Part shown: piece by piece, positions 38,047 to 47,101 of the stretch
Numbering within the stretch: position 1 is the stretch's first letter
Layout: each line of letters starts with the position of its first letter
Assembly (NCBI RefSeq): GCF_018613065.1
Contig: NZ_JAGGQW010000069.1
Span: forward strand, 1-64,000
DNA length: 64,000 nucleotides
Origin: Bacillus sp. ISL-7
GTDB taxonomy: Bacteria; Bacillota; Bacilli; Bacillales_B; DSM-18226
Direction of reading: 5' to 3'
Notes under the pieces: model-generated
Seen by the model: only the letters and a program-made list of their open reading frames with translations
What the model was told of the DNA's origin: nothing
Database searches by the model: none
Translations under genes and position numbers: made by a program

Positions 38047-38829
38047 ATGTTAACAAAATTAGAAGCACTAATTCTGGGGATTATTCAAGGTTTAACCGAA
38101 TTCTTGCCGATCAGCAGTACTGGCCATCTTTATTTAGGAAGAAATTTATTCGGCTTACAGGAAGCCGGACTCTTGCTCGATACGATGCTTCATGTCGGTA
38201 CATTGCTGGCTGTTTTTGTTTTTTATAAGGAAGAATTTATAAAAATTATCAAAAACCCGTTTAGTAAGTTAACCTTTTTGTTGATCGTTGGAACCATCCC
38301 AGCGGTAATCTTTGGACTTGCGTTTAAAGATTATATCGATGAAATTTCGAAAACTGGGGTTACGATTGGCTGGGAGTTTTTAATTACGGGGATCTTCCTG
38401 TGGATCGCTGATTCAGCGAAAAATGGCTACAAGAAAATGGATGAGATTAGCTATAAAGATGCCCTCATTATCGGTACCTTTCAGGCCGTTGCGATTATGC
38501 CTGCGATTTCTCGTTCAGGGATGACGATCGTTGCGGCGCTTTGGCGAAAATTAGATCGTGAAACAGCCGCTTATTTTTCCTTCTTATTGTCCACACCAGC
38601 CATTGCTGGCGCGATTGTCCTGCAAACGAAGGATTTACTCAGCGGTCAAGGTGAAGAAATCTCCTTGTCGGCATTGCTCGTTGGTATTGTCGCTTCTGCC
38701 GTCTTCGGTTATGTTGCCGTTAAGTGGATGATTGGCTATTTGAAAAATCATTCCTTAAAACCATTTGCAATTTATGTTTGGGCATTAGGAGTACTTGTGT
38801 TAGTTTTCCAATTTACAGGTAAATTTTAG
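38047..38829 (+). CDS. uppP: Undecaprenyl-diphosphatase UppP (BacA)
   Basis: A 260-residue integral membrane phosphatase recycling the undecaprenyl carrier for wall synthesis. Catalytic regions TEFLPISSTGHLYL near residue 20 and MPAISRSGMTI near residue 155 are intact. ATG at 38047 has GTGAGGG upstream; a GTG 12 bases earlier is part of the RBS. Normal length with about eight membrane segments. Also confers bacitracin tolerance in other species. Confidence 0.95.
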   Translation: MLTKLEALILGIIQGLTEFLPISSTGHLYLGRNLFGLQEAGLLLDTMLHVGTLLAVFVFYKEEFIKIIKNPFSKLTFLLIVGTIPAVIFGLAFKDYIDEISKTGVTIGWEFLITGIFLWIADSAKNGYKKMDEISYKDALIIGTFQAVAIMPAISRSGMTIVAALWRKLDRETAAYFSFLLSTPAIAGAIVLQTKDLLSGQGEEISLSALLVGIVASAVFGYVAVKWMIGYLKNHSLKPFAIYVWALGVLVLVFQFTGKF

Positions 38830-38947
38830 CGAGTTGAGGTTCAGAAAAATAGTTTCGCAAACAATGGCCCTAGTTGCGCAACAAAAATGGGTTTTTTCGC
38901 TAATAGAAATGAGAACTCATGCGATATTTATAAAAAAGCAACAAAAA

Positions 38948-38979
38948 AGCGACTCGACAGCACTCGAGTCGCTCTTTTT
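38948..38979. terminator. Terminator of azoR (bidirectional)
   Basis: AGCGACTCGA and TCGAGTCGCT enclose six bases, with A-run before and CTTTTTT after, between convergent uppP and azoR. Confidence 0.9.
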
Positions 38980-39641
38980 TATAATGAAACAGGCAATTTT
39001 GCCATTTCTTTAGCTGCTTTTGCTGCTTGTTCCTTCGCTTTTGCCATAATTTCAGGAATCATCTTTGGATTATGATCCATTCCCTCGGCAAATACCGTTT
39101 CCATTAATTCAAAGCCAAGGAATTCAAGGGCTTTACTCAAATAACGGTCACCCATTTCAAAATCAACCATTCGGCCGATGGAATAAATGCCTCCGCGTGT
39201 TTGAATATGAATGGCCTTTCTTCCGGTAAGAAGTCCCTCTGCACCGTGTTCAGAGTAAGTAAATGTTTTCCCTGCAATAAATAAGCAATCCATGAAGGAT
39301 TTTAAAATTGCGGGGGCCCCAAGGTTCCATATCGGTGTAACAAACACATAGTAATCCGCATCAATAAAACGGTCTGCCAGCGCATGCATTTTTTCTAGTT
39401 TCGTCCGCTCTCCTTCGGTAAGCTGATCTTTTGTATAGCCCATAAATGATAGTTTTGCACGGGCATAAAGTAAATCCATATCAATCTCAGGGATATCCAT
39501 ACTATATAAGTGCATATGCTCAATTTCCACATCAGGCTGTTCCTTTTTGAACGCTTCTAGAAACACTTCCCCAATTTGCATTCCTTTTGAAAGTTTACTA
39601 TCATTTTTTGGATTTGCTGTTATATATAGAAGCTTAGACAT
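38979..39641 (-). CDS. azoR: FMN-dependent NADH azoreductase
   Basis: A 220-residue flavodoxin-like NAD(P)H quinone/azo reductase. N-terminal LLYITANPKND and the FMN-binding FVTPIWNLGAPAILKSFMD and IHIQTRGGIYS blocks match AzoR/AcpD proteins. Detoxifies quinones and azo compounds. Single-gene unit, own terminator. Confidence 0.93.
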   Translation of the reverse strand: MSKLLYITANPKNDSKLSKGMQIGEVFLEAFKKEQPDVEIEHMHLYSMDIPEIDMDLLYARAKLSFMGYTKDQLTEGERTKLEKMHALADRFIDADYYVFVTPIWNLGAPAILKSFMDCLFIAGKTFTYSEHGAEGLLTGRKAIHIQTRGGIYSIGRMVDFEMGDRYLSKALEFLGFELMETVFAEGMDHNPKMIPEIMAKAKEQAAKAAKEMAKLPVSL

Positions 39642-39790
39642 TTAGATCCGTCCCCTTTTTCGCAAATTTAATATTCTCTCCTTATAATACAATATTTCTC
39701 TATGCTCACGATTGAACAATAAGTGAAGTTCGTGAAAATCTTGTGAAAACTGAATTGTTAATTGAACAATCCATGACACCTCCAAACAAA

Positions 39791-39820
39791 ACTTAACGAA
39801 ACTCAACAAAACTTAACAAA
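39791..39820 (+). promoter_or_regulatory. Three 10-base direct repeats upstream of the tup operon
   Basis: ACTTAACGAA, ACTCAACAAA and ACTTAACAAA follow each other with an exact 10-base period, about one helical turn, 61 bases before the regulator gene. Likely an operator, perhaps for the HTH protein it precedes. Confidence 0.6.
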
Positions 39821-39880
39821 AATCACTTTTATTATGCTATTCTTTTTATAAAATAAAAACTGGAAAAAAGAGGGTAGCTT

Positions 39881-40825
39881 ATGGATGAGAAGGCTTATAC
39901 ACCCGATGAAGTTGCCCAAATCTTTCAAATCTCAAAACATACGGTTTATGAGTTAATTAAAAGAGGTGAGCTGCAGGCATTTAAGATTGGAAACAAAATT
40001 AGAATTGAACAAGCTGAGTTGGAGAGATTTAAAGAGAACACAAAGGCTCCCGCCAAAAAAAGTCTATCTGAACCAACAGAGACTCCGAGTAATCCGGCCC
40101 AATCCATTCGATTATCCGGCAGTCACGACTTTCTTGTCGAACATTTTGCAAAACAAGCAGCTACAGCATTAAACTTACAAATCCAGCCTTCGTACATAGG
40201 CAGTCTTGAAGGGTTAATGATGCTATACCGGGGACAATGTGATATTGCTGCTATTCATCTATTGGATCCAAACTCACAAGAATATAATCTGCCATTCATT
40301 CATCAACTTTTTGTATACGAATCAATTTTGGTGCTTAGATTAGCGGCAAGACAACAAGGCTTTATTGTCGCAAAAGGCAATCCGAAGAATATTCATGATT
40401 TTCCTGACCTGACGAGAAACGATGTTCAATTTGTTAATCGCCAGAAAGGGGCAGGAACACGATTTTTACTTGACTCAAAGCTTTCCAGCTATGGAATCAA
40501 TCCTAGTAAAATTAGCGGGTATAGCAAGGAGGAGTGGAACCATTTATCTGCTGCCTCGTACATTAGCAGGGGCATGGCTGATGTCACCTTCGGAATTCAG
40601 TCGGCTGCAAGCCATTTAGGATTAGACTTCATCCCTGTAGCTAAAGAACATTTTGACCTTGTTTTCCGCTTTACCTCTGAAAATAAACAAAGTTTAACAG
40701 ACCTAATTCAGTATTTACAATCTGCTAGTTTCAAAGACAGTTTAACGGATTTAGAAGGATATGATATATCAGAATTAGGAAAAATTACCTATCAAACTAG
40801 TCAAACGGAGGAAACAAAAACATGA
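39881..40825 (+). CDS. HTH-PBP fusion regulator of tungstate uptake
   Basis: A 314-residue two-part protein. Residues 1-55 form an excisionase/MerR-like helix-turn-helix (YTPDEVAQIFQISKHTVYEL); residues 76-300 resemble a periplasmic-binding-protein-like domain (PBP_like, Pfam 12727 type) as found in molybdate/tungstate regulators. No signal peptide, so the sensor is cytoplasmic. Its ATG has GAGGG upstream and its stop overlaps the tupA start by four bases. I infer that it binds tungstate or molybdate and controls tupABC through the direct repeats ahead of it. Confidence 0.8.
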   Translation: MDEKAYTPDEVAQIFQISKHTVYELIKRGELQAFKIGNKIRIEQAELERFKENTKAPAKKSLSEPTETPSNPAQSIRLSGSHDFLVEHFAKQAATALNLQIQPSYIGSLEGLMMLYRGQCDIAAIHLLDPNSQEYNLPFIHQLFVYESILVLRLAARQQGFIVAKGNPKNIHDFPDLTRNDVQFVNRQKGAGTRFLLDSKLSSYGINPSKISGYSKEEWNHLSAASYISRGMADVTFGIQSAASHLGLDFIPVAKEHFDLVFRFTSENKQSLTDLIQYLQSASFKDSLTDLEGYDISELGKITYQTSQTEETKT

Positions 40826-41688
40826 TAAAAAATCGTTATCTTGGATTCTTATTGGCGCTGATGCTATTAATTTTAGCCGCGTGCGGAAATTCTGAAACAA
40901 ATGATTCAGCAGAAAAAGTAAAAAAGACTGAACCTAAAGCAGCACCAACTGAAATGATCCTTGCTACAACAACAAGCACACAGGACAGCGGCTTACTAGA
41001 TGTCCTGATCCCATTGTTTGAAAAAGAAAACAATGTAAAAGTAAAAACCATTGCAGTTGGCACAGGGCAGGCATTAGAAATGGGAACAAAAGGGGAAGCA
41101 GATGTCCTTCTTGTTCATGCTCCAGCAGCTGAAAAAGCAGTTGTTGATGCCGGTGATGCCATAAACTACAAACGCGTGATGTACAATGATTTTATCCTCG
41201 TAGGACCAAAGGAAAATCCAGCAGGTGTCAGCGGTGATGACATTAACGCAGCTTTCAAAAAATTGTCTGATTCGAAAGCTACTTTCGTTTCACGAGGTGA
41301 CGATTCTGGCACACATAAAAAAGAACTTGGTATCTGGGCGGCGGCAAGCATTAAACCCGCTGGGGAATGGTACGTTTCAACTGGACAAGGCATGGGGCAA
41401 ACCTTACAAGTGGCCGCAGAGAAAAAAGGCTACGTCTTAACTGACCGCGCTACATGGCTGGCACAAGAGAAAAATTTGGATACCCTTCAAATCGTCGTTG
41501 AAGGCGGCAATGATTTAATGAACATTTACCACGTGATGCAAGTAAATCCTGAAAAACATGACAAAATTAATAGCAAAGATGCAGAAAAATTTGTAGAATT
41601 TATGGTAGATGCGAAAACACAAGATGTGATTGAAGAATTCGGTAAGAAAGAATACGGTCAATCATTATTTATGAAGTATACAGAATAG
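40822..41688 (+). CDS. tupA: Tungstate-binding lipoprotein TupA
   Basis: A 288-residue substrate-binding lipoprotein. Lipobox LAAC (Cys21); the TupA-type anion-binding motif ATTTSTQDSGLLD follows at residues 48-60, and SRGDDSGTHKKE further on. These mark the tungstate-selective TupA class, as opposed to ModA. Supplies tungstate, or molybdate at lower affinity, to TupBC. Co-transcribed with the regulator. Confidence 0.93.
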   Translation: MIKNRYLGFLLALMLLILAACGNSETNDSAEKVKKTEPKAAPTEMILATTTSTQDSGLLDVLIPLFEKENNVKVKTIAVGTGQALEMGTKGEADVLLVHAPAAEKAVVDAGDAINYKRVMYNDFILVGPKENPAGVSGDDINAAFKKLSDSKATFVSRGDDSGTHKKELGIWAAASIKPAGEWYVSTGQGMGQTLQVAAEKKGYVLTDRATWLAQEKNLDTLQIVVEGGNDLMNIYHVMQVNPEKHDKINSKDAEKFVEFMVDAKTQDVIEEFGKKEYGQSLFMKYTE

Positions 41689-41691
41689 TAG

Positions 41692-41719
41692 ATGAAGGCC
41701 CTTTTTTAAGGGTCCTTCT
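41692..41719 (+). terminator. Intercistronic hairpin tupA-tupB
   Basis: GAAGGCCC and AGGGTCCTTC form a stem with one mismatch, followed by a weak T stretch (TGTTTAT). Probably an attenuator that gives more binding protein than permease. Confidence 0.5.
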
Positions 41720-41756
41720 GTTTATAAAGCTATAGAAAATCCTGGAGGCACTTTAA

Positions 41757-42455
41757 ATGGAACTACTCATTGATGGACTAAAAAAAGCGATAGAGATGCT
41801 CCTTTCTGGTGATCAGGAAGTATTTGCGATTACCTGGCTCACTCTTAAAGTTTGTATAGTTTCCATTCTGATTAGTACCTTGATAGGATTGCCGCTTGGC
41901 ATTTTTCTTGGATTAACTAGATTCAAAGGCCGCAGACTTCTATTATTATTCATCAATATTGGTTTAGGGCTGCCTCCTGTTGTTGCCGGACTTTGGATTA
42001 CGATGCTTTTATGGCGCTCGGGGCCGCTCGGAGATCTCACCCTGCTTTATTCACCAACAGCGATTGTGATGGCACAAATATTAGTGAGTTTGCCGATTGT
42101 TACCAGTCTAACCTGCACAGCATTTCAGCAAATTAGTGAAAAAATGCTTTTGCAAATTAAAGCTCTTGGAGCAACAAAACTGCAGACATTATGGATTCTC
42201 ATTAAACAATTAAAAATTGCCATATTGGCGGCAATAATGGCTGGCTTTGGCCGGGTCATCGCTGAGGTTGGTGCTGCGATGATGGTCGGCGGAAATATCC
42301 AAGGCGACACGCGCATTTTAACGACGACAATTGTGATGGAAGTTTCAAAGGGGAACTTTGATATTGCCTTAGCGCTATCGTTCATATTATTATCGGTTGC
42401 CCTGTTGATTACGGCAGTGTTAACATTTTTACAGCAAAGGAAGCGAATATCATGA
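41757..42455 (+). CDS. tupB: Tungstate ABC transporter permease TupB
   Basis: A 232-residue MetI-like permease with five to six membrane segments and the EAA loop LLQIKALGATKLQTLWILIK near residue 130. Start preceded by TGGAGGC. Stop overlaps tupC by four bases. Confidence 0.92.
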   Translation: MELLIDGLKKAIEMLLSGDQEVFAITWLTLKVCIVSILISTLIGLPLGIFLGLTRFKGRRLLLLFINIGLGLPPVVAGLWITMLLWRSGPLGDLTLLYSPTAIVMAQILVSLPIVTSLTCTAFQQISEKMLLQIKALGATKLQTLWILIKQLKIAILAAIMAGFGRVIAEVGAAMMVGGNIQGDTRILTTTIVMEVSKGNFDIALALSFILLSVALLITAVLTFLQQRKRIS

Positions 42456-43195
42456 ACCCCTTAATTGAGCTGAAGAACATTACCTATAAAGCCCATAATA
42501 GAACCATTCTTGATATTCCTGAATTTCAGATTCAGACTGGGGAATTTCTCGGCATTATGGGACCAAATGGTGCGGGGAAAAGTACGCTGCTAAAGGTGCT
42601 GGCGTTTCTTGATCAACAAAATAGTGGTGAAATCTTTTATCGAGGACAGGCCATTCCTAAGGGGAATGCACCGCTTGAACTGCGAAGGAAATTCTCCATT
42701 GCTCTCCAGCAGTCCTTACTGTTAGATGGAACTGTTTTTCATAACATTGCGATAGGACTAATCTTAAGAAAAGTCTCCAAATCGATTATCAAGGAAAAAG
42801 TGGGGCACTGGATGGAGTTATTTGGGATCAGTCATTTGGCGAAAAAAAATGCTCTTTATTTATCCGGCGGCGAGGCACAACGGGTCAACTTAGCGCGGGC
42901 GATGATTGTTGAACCAGAGATTCTGTTTTTAGATGAACCTTTTTCCGCTTTAGATTTTCCAACAAAAATAAGGTTAATGGAAGATTTCAAGCAAATTATT
43001 GAAGATGCCAAGACAACGGCTGTCTTTGTCAGCCATGATCTAATGGAGGTCAATTATCTCACGAAACAGCTTGCAATCATTGTAAATGGTGAAGTGAAAC
43101 AAGTAGGACTAACCCCACGCGTCCTAGAACATCCGAATACCTCCACTGCATCGTTCCTAAATGAGTGGAAAAAGTTTTACCCCGTTGCACGTTAA
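42452..43195 (+). CDS. tupC: Tungstate ABC transporter ATPase TupC
   Basis: A 247-residue ABC ATPase: Walker A GPNGAGKST, signature YLSGGEAQRVNLARAM, Walker B ILFLDEPFSALD, H-loop FVSHDLMEV. No C-terminal molybdate-binding (TOBE) domain, as in TupC. Last gene of the operon. Confidence 0.92.
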   Translation: MNPLIELKNITYKAHNRTILDIPEFQIQTGEFLGIMGPNGAGKSTLLKVLAFLDQQNSGEIFYRGQAIPKGNAPLELRRKFSIALQQSLLLDGTVFHNIAIGLILRKVSKSIIKEKVGHWMELFGISHLAKKNALYLSGGEAQRVNLARAMIVEPEILFLDEPFSALDFPTKIRLMEDFKQIIEDAKTTAVFVSHDLMEVNYLTKQLAIIVNGEVKQVGLTPRVLEHPNTSTASFLNEWKKFYPVAR

Positions 43196-43198
43196 TTG

Positions 43199-43225
43199 AC
43201 AGTTCCGGTTTGGAGCTGTTTTTTC
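43199..43225 (+). terminator. Terminator of the tup operon
   Basis: ACAGTTCCGG and TGGAGCTGT form an imperfect stem followed by six T residues, directly after the tupC stop. Confidence 0.7.
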
Positions 43226-43245
43226 TTCACTTGGATTAAAAAACA

Positions 43246-43277
43246 GAAGGCCGCTGCGTATTGCAGAGGCCTTCTGT
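43246..43277 (-). terminator. Terminator of the two-component operon
   Basis: AGAAGGCC and GGCCTTCT stem with inner CTGC/GCAG pairing; minus-strand side reads into TTTTTTAATCC. Confidence 0.75.
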
Positions 43278-43291
43278 GCAATTATTTAGGG

Positions 43292-44665
43292 TTAGTCTTC
43301 CTGCGGAAACCACAAAGTAACGCTTGTTCCCTTATTTAACTTGCTTTTTACTTTTATGACACCCCTATGCGCATCCATTAAGGCTTTTGCAATCGAGAGG
43401 CCAATTCCAACTCCTCCGGTTTTGCGGTCTCGTGATTTGTCCCCGCGATAGAAGCGTTCGAATATATGGGGAATATCTTCCTCAGCCATCCCTGATCCCT
43501 CATCTTGAATCTTGAAGCCGACATAGCCCGAAATATCCGTTTGGACAGAAATAGTGACATTTTTTCCTTCCGGCGTATACTTTAGGGCATTATTGAGGAT
43601 GTTTGACAGGATTTGCATCAAGCGATCCCTGTCCGCTTCAAACATTTCGTCCTGAACAGGTTCTTCAATATGGAGATGGACACCCTTCTCTGTAAACAAC
43701 GGCAGAAACATCTCAAATAACGCTGCCAGCACACTTCCTGCATCCAATTCCATTTTTTCAAGTCGAATCTGCGGATTTTCAGCGGCAAGAAGCTTTTCTA
43801 GTTCATTGACTAGCCTTACTAAGCGCATTAGCTCTTCGTGGGTTGTCTGCAAACGCTGTGGAGTCGGCTCCCAAATACCATCCTGAAACGCTTCAATTTG
43901 ACTTCTTAATGTGGCCAGCGGTGTGCGAAGCTCATGAGCCAAATCTCCCGTAAAGTGCTTTCTTAAGTTTTCTTCCTTTGCCAACGACACTGCAAGATTA
44001 TTAAACGAAATTGCAATGTCCTTTACCTCGGCAGGCAAGCCCGATAATGGAATGCGAATGTCAAGATTATGGTTCTGCAGCTCATTTGCCGCAAACGATA
44101 GCTTCTGTAATCCTGAAGTGAGTTTTTTGGAAAAAAGCATACTAAAGATAATCGCCAGCACGATCGTCAAACAAACGGCTGCATAAATGTACAATTGAAT
44201 CGTTTGGATAAATGTATACTCATCATCAATTAAACCTTTCGGATAGATGGCAACGAGTTTCCCAATGATATTATCATCTACCCTTAGTGTATAGGTCTTG
44301 GAATGCCATTCTTCACCATTTGGAGCAGGTTCAGCTAACCCGAAACTATTCAACATGCCACGGATATTCGAGGAATCCATTTGCAATTGTCCCAGCCGAT
44401 CATACAATTGGAAGTAAAGCTGCTCGGTCATCGCATGTTCGTGCAAGAGCCCAAACACTGGGTCACTGGTAAAATGGCCATTTTTTTTATAATCCTTTTC
44501 AATTTCCGTGATAATCCGATCAATCTTTTTCTCCCGATTGTGATCTAAATAGCTGCTGAAGCTTTCTTCAAATCCATACTGGATAAAAAAGCTCACAATG
44601 ATGATGGCGATCATTGAGATGAGTATTAAATAAAAGAGAATTTTAGACCGGAGCGTTTGCAACAT
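43292..44665 (-). CDS. Sensor histidine kinase (BaeS-like class)
   Basis: A 457-residue membrane kinase. Membrane segments at about residues 7-29 and 153-179 enclose an extracytoplasmic sensor domain; a HAMP domain follows (180-232); the phosphorylated His244 is in AHELRTPLATLRSQ; the HATPase domain has NILNNALKYT, DEGSGM and KTGGVGIGLSIAKAL. Its start overlaps the response-regulator gene by 23 bases. Cognate signal unknown; cell-envelope stress is likely for this class. Confidence 0.92.
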   Translation of the reverse strand: MLQTLRSKILFYLILISMIAIIIVSFFIQYGFEESFSSYLDHNREKKIDRIITEIEKDYKKNGHFTSDPVFGLLHEHAMTEQLYFQLYDRLGQLQMDSSNIRGMLNSFGLAEPAPNGEEWHSKTYTLRVDDNIIGKLVAIYPKGLIDDEYTFIQTIQLYIYAAVCLTIVLAIIFSMLFSKKLTSGLQKLSFAANELQNHNLDIRIPLSGLPAEVKDIAISFNNLAVSLAKEENLRKHFTGDLAHELRTPLATLRSQIEAFQDGIWEPTPQRLQTTHEELMRLVRLVNELEKLLAAENPQIRLEKMELDAGSVLAALFEMFLPLFTEKGVHLHIEEPVQDEMFEADRDRLMQILSNILNNALKYTPEGKNVTISVQTDISGYVGFKIQDEGSGMAEEDIPHIFERFYRGDKSRDRKTGGVGIGLSIAKALMDAHRGVIKVKSKLNKGTSVTLWFPQED

Positions 44666-45353
44666 CTAATATGCCTCCAAATTTGTAGCCCATCCCGAAT
44701 ACCGTTACGATAAAATCTGGCTGCCGTGAATCCATCTCAATTTTTTTCCGAAGATTTTTGATATGGGTATCCACACTACGTTCATAGCCTTCATAATACA
44801 TGCCTTCATCCTGAATCTTTTCAAGCAAATCCATCCGGCTGTAAACCCGGCCCGGATTCACCGCCATATTGGTTAACAGCTTATATTCAATCGGTGTTAG
44901 GGTAATATAGTCTCCGTTAACGGTTACTTCCTTTTTTATTAAGTCAATGACAAGTCTTTTCCCATTGAATTCAAGTCGTTCTACTTTCTCCGACTTTTTC
45001 ACACGCCTTAAAATAGCTTGCACGCGAACAACGACTTCCCGCGGGCTAAACGGTTTGGTTAAATAATCATCCGCCCCCATCACGATTCCGTTGATGCGGT
45101 CATCTTCAGCCGATTTGGCGGTCAGCATCAGGATTGGCACGTCCGATTCTTTTCGGACCAGCCGGCAAACTTCTTCACCAGATATATCGGGCAGCATTAA
45201 GTCTAATATGATTAAATCAGAGTTTAGTGTTTTTACTTTTTTCAAGGCATCAATTCCATTATCTGCACTATGAATTTCATAGCCTTCTCTTACTAAATAT
45301 GCTTCAAGAACTTCTATGATTCTACGTTCATCGTCTACTAATAATATCTTCAT
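44643..45353 (-). CDS. OmpR-family response regulator
   Basis: A 236-residue regulator. Receiver domain residues 1-115 with phosphoacceptor Asp51 (LIILDLMLPD) and Lys at LTKPFSP; winged-helix C-terminal domain with TPIEYKLLTNMAVNPGRVYSR. ATG at 45353 is chosen (GGGGAGTGG upstream) instead of an earlier in-frame ATG. Partner of the kinase downstream. Confidence 0.93.
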   Translation of the reverse strand: MKILLVDDERRIIEVLEAYLVREGYEIHSADNGIDALKKVKTLNSDLIILDLMLPDISGEEVCRLVRKESDVPILMLTAKSAEDDRINGIVMGADDYLTKPFSPREVVVRVQAILRRVKKSEKVERLEFNGKRLVIDLIKKEVTVNGDYITLTPIEYKLLTNMAVNPGRVYSRMDLLEKIQDEGMYYEGYERSVDTHIKNLRKKIEMDSRQPDFIVTVFGMGYKFGGILDVANAPV

Positions 45354-45701
45354 TTTTACCACTCCCCACATAATAACTATATCATTTCAAGTCTGTGATG
45401 TTTGTAACTTCACAAATTCACCACAAGTTCTTCATAACATCTTCAATCTTTCTCGGTAAGATGTAAGTGTAGTTAGGAATGAGGAAATAACTAAAAGGAC
45501 TCCCAAGTTTTTGTTATCACCTCATTGATGCTGTAGTTGGTTCAAAACCATCTTACTCATCCCCAATTTAACCTCTCTTTTTTATATAGTTCGGACGTCC
45601 CAATCGGTGGGACGTCCATTTTTTTTAATAAATTTGCTACAAAATAAGGCGCTCGTACAGCAAACTCTATAGTATGCTTAGGGAGTGAGGTGCTTGGACA
45701 T
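45354..45701. other. Intergenic region with orphan terminator
   Basis: 348 bases without a supported gene. The left part carries the promoter area of the response regulator; the right part has a strong hairpin (45593-45625) that no annotated upstream gene explains, then the leader of the orphan kinase. Confidence 0.6.
45593..45625 (+). terminator. Orphan terminator/attenuator before kinase gene
   Basis: GGACGTCCC and GGGACGTCC form a nine-base perfect stem with a seven-base loop, followed by ATTTTTTTT. It stands 76 bases upstream of the kinase start; there is no plus-strand gene in front of it. Confidence 0.8.
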
Positions 45702-47066
45702 ATGAATAAAATATCAGTTAAAATAGGCGTCCTATTTTTTATTGCAATCTTTATACTAGAAGGCATTTCGATGTTTTTTTTGCATAATAATATCATTCAT
45801 TCCCGGGTGCATGAAGAGTTAACTTCTCTCCAGACACGTGGGAATAATCACCGTGAGATCCTCGAGGCTTCATTTCATGATGAAACCATTCGGCACATTG
45901 CCATAATGGAGGCACAGACCGATACACAGGTGATTCTGACAAAACCAGATGGAACGATTTATATGTCGTCCAATAAGGTTGCAGATGAGATGAAAAAAAT
46001 CATGAATATTAAGCCAAAAAGTGTGCCACACGAGGGTTTAATTTTAGAAGACGACTGGAAAAACGAAGCTTATATCGCTTCCATTAGCCCAGTAATTGTT
46101 GATAATAAAATCAACGGTTATGTTTATATGTTTCAAAATACAAAAAAAATCAAAGATTTAATTTCCGGACTTAACCAGCATTTCCTGATTGCTGGCCTAC
46201 TTTCCCTCTTGTTTATGATTATTATCATTATCTTTTTGACCAGGTTTGTCACTCAACCGCTTATTCAAATGTGTGAAGCAACAAAACGGATCAGCAAGGG
46301 TGATTTCTCCGTCTCCCTGCCAAACGTTGGTAAAGACGAAATCGGAGAGCTCGGGGAATCCATTAAGGTGTTAGCAAGTGATTTAGAAATTCTAAAAAAT
46401 GAACGGAATGAGTTCCTTGCAAGCATCTCGCACGAACTCCGTACTCCACTGACTTATATTAAGGGCTATGCAGACATTGCCCTCCGACAAGGAACGAACA
46501 ATGAGGACAGAGATAAATATTTAGTAATTATTTTTGAAGAGACTGGCAAGCTATCGAAACTAGTGAAGGAATTATTTAATCTCGCAAAAATGGATGAAAA
46601 TACTTTTTCAATAGAAAAAGAAGAGGTTCATCTATTACCTTATTTTCAAACAATCATTGAAAAAGTTTCACCGGCTTGCTTGGAGTACCAGATCGAAATC
46701 GTTCTCGAATGCCCGGATCATCTTTATGCAAAAATTGACCCGATGCGCTTTGAACAAGTGATCCTCAATCTGCTTGATAATGCACGGAAATATTCGGAGC
46801 AGCAAACAAAAATAGACGTCGTCGTTAAAAGAATCGACGGAGCGATTCACATGATTTTTCAAGATGAAGGGAAGGGTATCCCCGAAGAAGATTTACCGCG
46901 AATATTCGAGCGATTTTATCGTGTCGATAAATCGCGAACGCGTGCTCTCGGCGGTACCGGACTCGGACTTTCAATCGTCAAACAATTAGTGGAAGCCCAC
47001 GGCGGAACCATTAAAGTTTCAAGCAGCCACAATCTAGGAACAAGCTTTGAAATCATCTTAGAATAA
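45702..47066 (+). CDS. Orphan sensor histidine kinase
   Basis: A 454-residue HisKA-type kinase. Membrane segments near residues 8-26 and 160-180, an extracytoplasmic domain between them, HAMP (181-232), His244 in SHELRTPLTYIKGYA, and HATPase motifs NLLDNARKYS, DEGKGIP, GGTGLGLSIVKQL. ATG at 45702 is chosen with GAGGTG nine bases upstream; GTG at 45690 is possible. No response-regulator gene adjoins it, so its partner is elsewhere or it has been lost. Confidence 0.9.
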   Translation: MNKISVKIGVLFFIAIFILEGISMFFLHNNIIHSRVHEELTSLQTRGNNHREILEASFHDETIRHIAIMEAQTDTQVILTKPDGTIYMSSNKVADEMKKIMNIKPKSVPHEGLILEDDWKNEAYIASISPVIVDNKINGYVYMFQNTKKIKDLISGLNQHFLIAGLLSLLFMIIIIIFLTRFVTQPLIQMCEATKRISKGDFSVSLPNVGKDEIGELGESIKVLASDLEILKNERNEFLASISHELRTPLTYIKGYADIALRQGTNNEDRDKYLVIIFEETGKLSKLVKELFNLAKMDENTFSIEKEEVHLLPYFQTIIEKVSPACLEYQIEIVLECPDHLYAKIDPMRFEQVILNLLDNARKYSEQQTKIDVVVKRIDGAIHMIFQDEGKGIPEEDLPRIFERFYRVDKSRTRALGGTGLGLSIVKQLVEAHGGTIKVSSSHNLGTSFEIILE

Positions 47067-47067
47067 A

Positions 47068-47101
47068 AAAATCCTTATCGCCATCGATAAGGATTTTTTT
47101 C
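47068..47101. terminator. Terminator between kinase and floT
   Basis: AAAATCCTTATCG and CGATAAGGATTTT around a short loop with T-run; serves both convergent genes. Confidence 0.88.
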
